64,000 bases of DNA from Caenorhabditis remanei. Its lineage: Eukaryota; Nematoda; Chromadorea; Rhabditida; Rhabditidae. Below are positions 35,001-43,112 of this stretch, one piece after another; the stretch's first letter is position 1, and every line of letters begins with the position of its first letter. The notes beneath the pieces were generated by a model. That model was not told the DNA's origin, ran no database searches, and worked only from the letters and a program-made list of their open reading frames with translations. Both the position numbers and the translations under genes were made by a program. The DNA lies in assembly GCF_010183535.1 (NCBI RefSeq), contig NC_071328.1, positions 3,472,001 to 3,536,000 on the forward strand, read 5' to 3'.

Positions 35001-38000
35001 AGTTTTCCAAATTTTGAAGTTTTAGGTCGTTCAACTTTTTAACCTTCCATTGGTGAATTAACAACTATGGCAAACTGGGGGCTTACGGTCTTTGGAAGAA
35101 ACATTCAATTTTCCAATTCTTCTGAAAAATGAGGAAGTTCAACAGCCGGCCACGGTTTTAGAAATCACACAAATTTAATAAAATGTATATTGGTTGTATA
35201 GCCCGAATCTTGATCTACATTTTTATAATTAACAACTTTTTTGTACGGCGTCTCCCTGAAGAGCTATAGTTTGTTGAAGTTTCATTGCATTTAGCTATGA
35301 GCGACGACCTAGGTAAACTTCATTGCTTTTCATCTCCCAAGGATTTGGTTTTACAAAAAAAAGATCAACTACAGAAATGTAGATCAAAACTTGCTTAACA
35401 TTTTTACAGTTAACCACTTTTTTGTGCAACGTTTCCCTGTAGAGATACGGCCTCGTGGAGGTAGACTCCTTGGGAACCTTGGGAACCAAATACACTAGAG
35501 GAGTTGCAAGGGCCATAACTCTCTAGTGTGATGTCTTACAAAAAAGTTGTCAACTACAAAAGTAGAGATCAAGATTTTTTCTATAACATACCAAAAAATC
35601 AATTATGTGGGAAGACACACGGAGCCGTGACGGGCTCTCAAACTACACCAGATTCTCCGAGGCGCCATGCAAAAAGTGAAACCTATGTAACAAAAATTGC
35701 TCAAAAAAGGCGCCAACAAATGAGAGTTAGAATAAAAAAATTGGGTTTCTTTTCTATAAACTGGCGTGCGTTTTGGTAGTTTTGCGTGTCGAAGTCATCA
35801 TCCGCCCCAAAGAAGAAGAAGTCTTTCATTGTCACGATATGGCGAGTCGATGGAAAACGGAGAGAGAGAGTTGATGATTCGATGACACACAGACAGTGTC
35901 TTCTGAATTGAGCATGATGAAGAAGAGAGAGAGTCTCTACCTCACGCACAGTTTCCGTGTCACACGCACATCTGAGCGCATGGCACGAACATCGTGATGG
36001 AAGCGGATAGAAGAAGGCGTTGGGAAGGCAGAAGATGTCAGTCTGGATGCCATGATCGTGTCCAAGGTTCTCGTCTTTTGTCTATTTTCGTTAAGTTTTT
36101 GGGTTTCCATGGTCTAGGACGCTTAAATATCCGTTACCCTGGTGCCGAAAATATTTTCTAGTTTGGGTTTACCCGCGCCTTTTCCCAGCTTTCTGATTGC
36201 CTATGTCATAACTTTCGAAGGAGATGTTGTACTAAAAAGTTGTCAACTACAAAAATGTTCACCAAGTCTTTTACTATTTTTTGTAGTTGACTACTTTTTG
36301 ACAGTTACTTTAGATTTTGAGATATTAGCATGTGAAGTAGAGTGCTACCACAGTAGCGCGCTGTGAGCTTCTAAGTTTAAAGTCATGTCACGCCTAAACC
36401 AGTTGCATCACAGACTTGATTTTAAAATATGTTATGGAACAAGGCAAGGACTACATTTTTGTAGTTGATAGCTTTTTTGTGCGACACTTTCCTAAAAAGT
36501 TATGAAGCCCTGAAGCTGAAGATTCGGACAACTGGCTTGGCTTATAGCTAGCACTAGACCTCTTAACGCCCGGTTCCCTCAAAAAATGAAGTTTATTAAA
36601 AATTTTACTTGTTTTTAGCATTTTATACAAAAAATATGTCTCATTTTTTAAATAATTGACTAAAAATCGGTTATTCCCTTCCATTTCTAGATAGACGCTT
36701 CCTCTAGTCTTCAGATGAAGTTGGTCAACTTGGAGGCCCCCGTTACAGCGCTAATCGTTATTTCTGCTTTCTGGTTTCTTGATTTTGTTATAGTACAAGT
36801 CTAGACCTGCATTTTTGTAGTTGACAACTTTTTGGTAGCTATTTACGCTTTTGAGATATGCGCCTTTAAAGTCAATCACGTGAAACTCGAAGTGCCCTTT
36901 ATCAATGAACACCCGTATTTCCTTCAAGCTGTATCTCAAAAATTAAAAAAAAAAGTTAGCAAAAAGTTGTCAATTACAAAAATATTTAAAATGTTTAAAT
37001 CTATATTTTTGTAATTGAATACGTTTTTGTACAAGCCTTCCCTCAGAAGTTAAAAGCGGTTAAAGTACCCCCATTGTTAAAATAAAGCTAAATGCAAGGT
37101 AGGTTCAACGGCTCATAACTCTTTAGGGAGACGTTGCTCAAAATAGTTGTCAACTACAAAATTGTAGATGAAGATTTTGGCTCTATAACCAATATAAATT
37201 CAAAAAATTTGTGCAGTTTCTAAACCCGTGGCAGGTCGTCAAAATTCTACATTTTTTAGAAGAATTGGAAAATTATATTTTTTTTTCCAAAGTCCCCCAA
37301 CAAAGCCCTAGTTTATAAGCCCTCAATTTTGAAATAGTTGAATTCACTAATTTAAGATTATTAAGCTAGAAATCGTACGTGGCCTAAAACTGCAAAATTT
37401 GGAAAACTAGGTCACCAATTTCTAGTCAACCGTTTCCAACGTAATTTCTTCATATTTCTGCGACTCCCGAAAACAAATTTCACAATAAAAGTGTTATTTG
37501 ACACTTCCAGAAGTATTCTATGACAAAAATTTACTATTTTCGAAACCAAGATTACGGTAGTTTTGAATTTACACGCGGCGAGCACGCACCACCTTTATCA
37601 CGGCTCCGACGACTTACTTCTGTTTCGTGCCCAGGTGGCGCAACCGGTAACACAGAGAGCCGGTGCCCGAGAGGTCGGGGGTTCGATTCCTTCCACCTCC
37701 TAACTTTTTTGTTTTTAGTAATTTATTTTTTTTTCACCATGAAAACCATGTACCAGATTCCCGCTCTCTTCTTTTACCAACTCCATCAAAATAGACACAA
37801 CAAGAAGCCCCCCAAATATATATCTTTTTTCGACAGATTCCCTCCTCTTCAAACGCATTGAATTTTCAATGAATTTCGGGAGACCAAGTGGTGGGGGGAC
37901 ACGGATTACGGTAGTTGTTTGAATGCGTGGATAAGGAGAACGTGATGATGAAAAATCTCAAGAAGATTTGACCTACCGTTTGAAATTTCGCTGACGTCGT

Positions 38001-38014
38001 TTGCTGGCGTACAT
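26043..38014 (-). CDS. ahr-1: Aryl hydrocarbon receptor AHR-1 (bHLH-PAS)
   Basis: Twelve exons: 38014-37977, 34297-34238, 33346-33219, 32024-31623, 31573-31500, 31445-31339, 31289-31191, 30084-29836, 29778-29629, 27217-26898, 26848-26793 and 26186-26043. Total 1827 nt, 608 aa, all phases matching. The N-terminus has a basic region and helix-loop-helix (about residues 20-78; KRHRER, then RLDKLSVLRLAVSFL). PAS-A follows (about 125-250) and PAS-B (about 300-385; LYNLVHVEDAV). The Pro/His-rich tail ends NLLGT. AHR-1 pairs with AHA-1 (ARNT) in the nucleus to specify neuron fates and aggregation behaviour; worm AHR-1 is reported not to bind dioxin. The first exon has only 12 complete codons and lies 3.7 kb from exon 2. 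A splice acceptor at 38057-38055 precedes the ATG. An AATAAA lies only 13 nt past the stop. Introns 1, 3, 7 and 9 are full of mobile elements. Confidence 0.95.
27254..27449. mobile_element. hAT-like MITE relative in ahr-1 intron 9
   Basis: It begins CAGACTTGCAA and ends TTGCAGGTCTG, almost the same termini as the element at 2510-2949. The interior is A/T-rich and lacks the GGGCC tandem blocks. The flanking 8-mers (ACAAAATT and TCAAAAAA) match only partly, so the target duplication is degenerate. Confidence 0.6.
27608..27790. repeat. MITE with GGTCTGCTGCCGGAGGGTG termini
   Basis: The left end CGGTCTGCTGCCGGAGGGTG and right end CACCCTCCGGCAGCAGACTG are inverted. The arms share GACGCA and GGTCTCG further in. 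A related half-copy is at about 21850-21935. It lies within ahr-1 intron 9. Confidence 0.75.
27878..28198. repeat. Foldback element in ahr-1 intron 9
   Basis: Arms of about 95 bp are inverted around a spacer of about 130 bp. The left arm contains TATCGGAATAAAAAAGTTCC and GTTCGCGCCACTGATC; the right arm carries their complements. No coding content. Confidence 0.8.
28558..29056. repeat. Foldback made of tandem TTTCGCAACTGCGACA units
   Basis: The left arm (about 28571-28742) is about a dozen tandem 14-16-bp units of the form TTCGCAACTGCGACA. The right arm (about 28880-29045) is the same array inverted, in the same order including the variants (CCTACGT, ACTAGT). The spacer of about 140 bp is A/T-rich. 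It lies in ahr-1 intron 9. A related pair of short arrays is in the KH-gene intron at 44116-44706. Confidence 0.85.
32088..32170 (-). ncRNA. tRNA-like Pol III unit d (ahr-1 intron 3)
   Basis: Minus strand: box A TAGCTCAGTTGG (32162-32151) and box B GGTTCAAACCC (32119-32109) match consensus exactly. A T-stem (AGGG/CCCT) is clear and a five-T run (32092-32088) follows. The 5' part does not form a good acceptor stem, so a decoding tRNA is doubtful. The TTTATCAC upstream motif is absent. Confidence 0.4.
32207..32333 (+). ncRNA. tRNA-like Pol III unit e (ahr-1 intron 3)
   Basis: Upstream motif TTTATCAC (32207-32214) lies 42 nt before box A TAGCGCAACCGG (32249-32260). Box B GGTTCAATTCC is at 32292-32302, followed only by a weak four-T run (32330-32333). 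It is oriented opposite to unit d and antisense to ahr-1. Confidence 0.4.
32774..32891 (-). ncRNA. tRNA-like Pol III unit f (ahr-1 intron 3)
   Basis: Minus strand: upstream motif CTTATCAT (32891-32884) is 41 nt before box A TGGCGCAGGCAG (32850-32839). Box B GGTTCGACTCC is at 32806-32796 and a six-T run at 32779-32774. The sequence around the terminator (AAACCTTTTTTGCAA) is nearly the same as in unit c of irx-1 intron 2. Confidence 0.45.
33430..34180. repeat. Tandem cluster of GTTGTCAACTACAAAA-type sequence (ahr-1 intron 2)
   Basis: Several copies of AAAAAGTTGTCAACTACAAAA (one inverted, near 33450) are separated by related text. Two units of about 180 bp, starting near 33585 and 33763, are almost identical, containing GTAGCCCTTGTCTTTTTCTA and CTTAGGAGCTCCCGTAAGTG. 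No coding content. Confidence 0.75.
34686..34803 (-). ncRNA. tRNA-like Pol III unit g (left arm)
   Basis: Minus strand: TTTATCGC (34803-34796), 42 nt to box A TGGCGCAACCGG (34761-34750), box B GGTTCGATTCC (34717-34707) and a seven-T run (34692-34686). It is a near-identical inverted partner of unit h. Confidence 0.45.
37594..37710 (+). ncRNA. tRNA-like Pol III unit h (right arm)
   Basis: TTTATCAC (37594-37601), 42 nt to box A TGGCGCAACCGG (37636-37647), box B GGTTCGATTCC (37680-37690) and a six-T run (37705-37710). AGGTGG before the D arm can pair with CCACCT after the T arm, but the register is not that of a normal tRNA. Confidence 0.45.
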
Positions 38015-38996
38015 CCGTGAGGTTAATTAGACAAGATTATTGATTGGTTGATAACTGAAAAATGTGCGTATAGGAGGTGTGAACAGGTTGCAAATGCGCT
38101 CCACTCCAATTATTCGAAACGGTTCGATAGAGCGCAGTTGAAGTACGAGGTACCAAAAAAATTGAGACGCGCTCTACCGAAACCCAGCTTGTCGTCTGCG
38201 TCTCTCATTTTCTCACACAATTATTTTAGAGTTTCGGTAGAGCGCGTTTGTTGCAGCCTTGACGTGAAAATAAGGGTTTTTCTATGTTTTTTCGTAAAAA
38301 GTAGGTAAAATATAGTGAAAAATCAGAAAATTTTGAATTTTCCTCAGTTTTACGAATAAAAACAGGATTTTCAAACAAAATTCTATCATTTCTCAGCTAA
38401 TTTCCACAAAAAAACTCGAAAAACCCCGATTTTTCTCTATAACAGCTACCAAAATCCAACAAACGCGCTCTACCGAAATACCATAACAACCATGTAGAGC
38501 GCATTTGCTGGTTCGTTAAATTTTTCAAGAAAGAAATTGAAAAACCAAAACAAAAAATCACGGTTTTTCAGAATTTTAAAATTTCAATTGAAAAAATTTA
38601 AAATCGAATTTTCAAACTGAAATTCTTAAAAATCTAAATGAATAAAAAAATCCATTTCCCTGCCAGATTGAAGGAGGTGGTCATCGCCGGGAGTCCCCCT
38701 TCCTAATTTGGTAGTCATTATGGGCGGAGCCTCCCGGATAAGGGGGCGGTCCTCTGCCCGCCGATTCGTTGCTCTCCGTTAGACGGGAAAGCGGACTTGA
38801 TTAAAAGTCGTTTGACACCTTTTTTCAGCTTTTTCAGACGAAAAACGAATATATATTCATTTTCAATTTCAATATTCGAGTAATGTGCAAAAAAAGTTCG
38901 TAATGGGGTTGGGTTCGTATAGTAGTTTAATAAGAAGTTAGGGGAAATGGGAAACAAATTGAAAATTAGAAAAAAAACAAAATAATATTAAAATTG
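38015..38996. other. Intergenic region between set-32 and ahr-1
   Basis: No gene seen. It includes a degenerate copy of the CGCTCTACCGAAA palindromic family (about 38085-38250, with further fragments near 38465 and 38500). It must hold the ahr-1 promoter and the set-32 3' UTR. Confidence 0.6.
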
Positions 38997-41900
38997 TTAG
39001 GATTTTTCTGTTATTTCGACGATTTCCGGCAAATTGTTCTCGTTGTTGGCCTCGTTGTTGCTTTCGATGGGCGCCGGTTTGATCACTTGGCGCCATTCCT
39101 TGATTTGGGCGTCGTAGAGTGTCTTGTGGCACATTGATAACTAAAATTAAATTCAAAAAATGAATTTGAGGCAACTGCGCTCTACCGCACTTTTAGAGTC
39201 ATCGCCTTGGAATACGTGGCAGCGTCCGGTCCATTCAAACAAGCGAACGAGCCGCACATGCAAGCACTGTCGAATCGTTGCTTGGTATACGTGGCACCGT
39301 AGTCGATGGTTAGCTGGAATTGAAAATTTGAAAATTATCCATAACTGTCAAGGTCCGGTTTCAATAAATGAACCAATTTTCTTGAATTTTCTCCAATTTT
39401 TCATCGAAAATGTGAACATTTTTGATGATTTTTCAGAACTCCTTCTAATTTCGAATCATAGTCAAAAATTTGATTTTTTCGGGAAAATTTTTTTTTAGTT
39501 CGAAAAAATTTGAAATTTGGCGCCAAGTATTTACCCGGGCCGGACATTGAAAAGTATAGGATTTTCCGCAATTTTTAGCGAAAGTTTTGGGATTTTCAGT
39601 TCTTACAACTGCTCATAACTGCGCTTCACCGAAATGCCCTTGAAAAATGTCTCTTTTCTCTGCGTCTCTCAATTTCACACGCAATTTTCTTCGGTTTCGG
39701 TAGAGCGCGGTTGTAAGAAACGTGCCGTCGAAAATTTAACTTTTTCGGAAAAAATATCAACTATTTTCAAAAAATTCTAAATTTGAACTTTGGCGCCAAG
39801 CCCCCGGGACTTGACAAGTATGGAAAATTATCAATAGAGCGCGCTTACCGGTGTGCCCGCGGTGATATTCACCATCGATACCATCACCAAATGAACGTGC
39901 GCCGGCGACAAACTCTTCTGAAACACTCTAACCCACTCCAAATTGGACGCACAACTGTGGCAAGCCATGCGTCCCACGTTTCCCTGAACTTTCGGGTCGA
40001 TATAGTACTTTTTCTGTGACAATTTCACAATAAGTTTCTCGTATTCGGGTTTGAAATTCAATTTTTTGATGAGATTTCTCAGCTGTTCGTCGTCTCGATA
40101 ACTGATCTGATACGCGTAATCCCCGTTGTCCCAATGAGCGCCGGGGGTCAGTTGGTCGCCGACAATCTCCCCGGTGAATTCCATGACGGGAGTGCCGGCT
40201 GGAATCATACTCAACGTTCGGACACCGAAGCCGAGGATTTCGTTATTTCGGAAAACTTCTATTGGAAAGAGTCGTTTATTCGGGAGGAGCAACGCGTTGT
40301 TCGTGCAGTTTCCCTTGCAGCCGCACAACTCTGAGCACGCGAAGCCAACGTGGCGATAGAAGTGACTGTGTGTTCCGGTGAAGAGAATCGGTTTGAAGGA
40401 CGACTGAAAATGGGGAATTGAGGAAAAAATAGAGGAAAGAAGGATTTCAAGGGAGAAAACTGGGAAAATTAAAGAAAAATTGGACCAATGTTAGAACGGC
40501 ACGCTTCTTACTATCGCGCTCTACCGAAACCCACGAAAATTGTGTGTGAAATCGAGAGACTCAAAAAAAAAGAGACATGTTTCAAGGGAATTTCGGTGGA
40601 GCGCAGTTGTTAGAACTGTGTCGAGCTATTAAAATGTCTCCTTTTCTCTGAATCTCTCATTTTCGCACACAATTTTCTTCGGTTTCGATAGAGCGCGGTT
40701 GTAACAAGTGTGCCATGCTAATAATATTTCGTGTGGTTTTTGAAGAAAAATCAAAGTTCGTGACAGAAAATAACAAAAACCAGTGACAATCGAGGAATTC
40801 TTTTCCGATTTTTTCAGCAAAAACGAGCTTTTGGTTTGAATAAATTAAATTTTTTGATCGAAAACATAACATTTTAGATATTTTCACCAAAAATGAGAAT
40901 TTCTTCATTCTATGGGGTTTTTTGACTTGGAAAATATATAATTTTCTAGCCGAAAAATGACAATTTGAGGATTTTCTCCAGTTCTACTTCAATTTCCGAA
41001 ATTTTGAGTGAAAAATTCCAATTTCTAGACTTAAAACTTCGAATATTGATGATTTTTCAGAAAAAAAACTCAAGATTTTTTCACTATTTAAATTTCAAAA
41101 ATTTTACGGAAAAAAACGTCGAAATACGGTGAGAATTTTCCGAGCGCCGATCAAAAAAAAATTCTGGAATTTCCAGTTCAAAATTCAATTTCTCTATCGT
41201 TTTCACGGGGGATTTTCAGGGAATTAAAATGAAAAATATATTACAAATTCAGTATAGGAGCAATTATTTCGTTTCTCTTGAAAACTTCGCATCACTTGAT
41301 TGACCCGATAGCAATTACAGGACACATTATCGTAACATGGAACAGTCTCGCCACCTTCGTCATGGCATGTGCATTTGATCTGAAAAAAATCAATAATTTA
41401 ATTATAATTATAACATGAAAAATCACAGTATTATCGCCCTCTTTCGACATATCCAGAGCTCTCGTAAGATTGGGTTCGGTAAATTGATTAATAAAATTAA
41501 TATCCGTGTAATCGAAGACAAGCGCATTCGGAATATGAATATTTTCAAGATTTTTCAAGTCGAACGGCAAATCGCAGTAAACTGGAATCGGATTCCTTTT
41601 ATTAAATGTTAGATTTTTCATTAGCAGGATTCTTTTTTCCGGTGAGCGGTAGGTGGGAAGGTAGTCCAATATGTTTCTGAAAACGAGGAAATAATGGAAA
41701 ATGCACGGTTTCCCACACTGCGAAGAAGAACTGCGAGAATCGTGAAGCCGATTTTTTTCAGTTTTTGCACTGAAAATGCAGTATTTTGAGGTTTTCAGAC
41801 GTCGCAATGAAAGAAAAAAGGGTCCATCAGAATTGTGTAAAATTCAATTCTCTATCGAATGAGCCAAAAAACGTGAATTTTGGTTAGAAATTGACTATTT

Positions 41901-42704
41901 CGATACAGAAAAACCGATTTTCAGAAATATGAGATTTTCAGCAATTTCAGCAAATATATATCTTTCTGAAAATTTAAACAGTTTCAGAGCCTCCTCAAGT
42001 AAATTATGTGCAATTTGTGTTAGAAACAGTCTTCTGCCAAAAAAGTTATACACATTTTTCTGAAAATCTGTTTCCAAAATTCACGTTTTTTGGCTCATTC
42101 GATAGAGAATTTAATTTTACACAATTCTGATGAATGGGACACTTTTTCATCCATTGCAACGTCTGAAAACTTCAAAAAACTGGATTTTCAGTGCAAAAAG
42201 TAAAATAATTGAATTAAAACGTGAAAAAATCGGTTTCACGTTTCTTGCAGTTCTTTTTTGTCAAAAATAATCGATTATTCACTCTGGAACAGTCTCATCT
42301 TGATCTTTATCATTGTTCAGCTCTTTCTCTCTGTTCTGACTAATCATCGATCTTTGTCCCAAGACTCGGAACATCTTCGCAATACTATCCGGGTCATCTA
42401 CTAGTCGAAATTTCCAATTTTTCGCCAGCTGTGAATCTCTTTTCACACTGGTTTTGACCAGTCGATGGGCCTTTAAATGAGCTGAATTGTCGTCTCTTGT
42501 CACGATTTTCAGGTTTTTCGCTATCATTTTTCGTCTTTCCGAATACTGCATTTGATTGTATGCGAAGAAATCATCTTCTGGCTCGAATGGTAGATCTTTT
42601 GAAATGAAAACTTTCGATTGAATTGGAAGTGGCATGCGTTTGTTCCATTCTTCGAGGAGGCGAGCTTGCTCTTTCAAGTCTTCTTTCTCCTTCGCTGAGA
42701 GCAT
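38997..42704 (-). CDS. set-32: SET-domain histone methyltransferase SET-32
   Basis: Six exons: 42704-42283, 41676-41427, 41379-41245, 40403-39849, 39313-39191 and 39140-38997. Total 1629 nt, 542 aa; phases close. Residues 1-224 lack a recognised domain. A Cys-rich pre-SET segment follows (exon 3, KCTCHD...CNCYR; then CGCKGNC in exon 4). The SET domain (about residues 295-470) has GFGVRTL, the NVGRMACHSC segment at the place of the usual NHS motif, and LTIDYG. A post-SET CMCGSFAC follows in exon 5. In C. elegans SET-32 is a nuclear enzyme needed for transgenerational small-RNA silencing and linked to H3K9/H3K23 methylation. The ATG lies 3 nt after a TTTTTAG acceptor (candidate trans-splice site). 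Intron 1 is almost entirely a foldback. The intron-5 donor GTGCGG is weak and sits in MITE-like sequence; if unused, the protein ends shortly after exon 5. Joining exon 1 to the rest rests on phase only. Confidence 0.85.
39599..39725. repeat. Palindromic MITE, family A (set-32 intron 4)
   Basis: It has inverted arms of the CGCTCTACCGAAA / TTTCGGTAGAGCG family with TTCTTACAAC and GTTGTAAGAA ends. Confidence 0.75.
40490..40735. repeat. Two joined family-A palindromic MITE copies (set-32 intron 3)
   Basis: One full copy runs about 40490-40628 (CGCTCTACCGAAACC ... GGTGGAGCGCAGTTG). A second half-copy follows to about 40735 (GGTTTCGATAGAGCGCGG, ending GCTAATA). Confidence 0.75.
41722..42261. repeat. 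Foldback occupying set-32 intron 1
   Basis: The intron (42282-41677) consists almost wholly of two inverted arms (about 41722-41885 and 42070-42261). Shared segments include CATCAGAATTGTGT, CTATCGAATGAGCCAAAAAA, TTTTCAGACGTCGCAATG (one mismatch) and AAGAACTGC. No coding content. Confidence 0.8.
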
Positions 42705-43112
42705 TTTCTAAAAATAAAAATTTGAGGATTTCATTGTTTATAAGGGAAAAACGCTGAAAACTCAAAAAATTTCAGAGAAAATTCGAAAAAAAATTGCAAA
42801 ATAATCAAATTTCAAAATCCCGCCCCTTTCTTATCAGTACGACGCTCCGTTAATTTCGGCCGTGGCCTAGAAAGCCAATTTTCAAATGAGCCGCGTATTC
42901 AATTTGTTCGCGATTTTTCTGAAATCATCACATTTTTCTGAAATAAATTGTGTTTTCGTTGTCAAAAATGGAATGAAAATCTGAAAATCAGAAGGCAAAA
43001 GCTTTATAATCGTATTTTTCGGCTTCGAGTTGCTTTTTAAGCTGAAAAATCTTTAAAAATTGTGTTTTTGTGAATTTTTCATTTTTCGCCGCAAAAATTA
43101 ATTTTCCAGGAA
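42705..43112. promoter_or_regulatory. Divergent promoter region of set-32 and the KH gene
   Basis: Only about 400 bp separates the two start codons. Each ATG is preceded within a few bases by an acceptor (TTTTTAG at 42708 on the minus strand, TTTTCCAG at 43109 on the plus strand). I cannot identify individual factor sites. Confidence 0.5.

Larger units (their letters stand above)
34645..37753. mobile_element. 3.1-kb long-inverted-repeat element in ahr-1 intron 1
   Basis: The left arm (about 34645-35275) is repeated inverted at about 37107-37753. Arms of about 630 bp share stretches such as GTGTCAAATAACACTTTTAT and the outer ACATGGT sequence. Each arm has a tRNA-like unit near its outer end (g and h), both transcribed outward. 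The 1.8-kb centre holds more copies of the GTTGTCAACTACAAAA sequence in both orientations. I find no transposase frame. It fills most of ahr-1 intron 1 and would form a long hairpin in the pre-mRNA. Confidence 0.8.
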
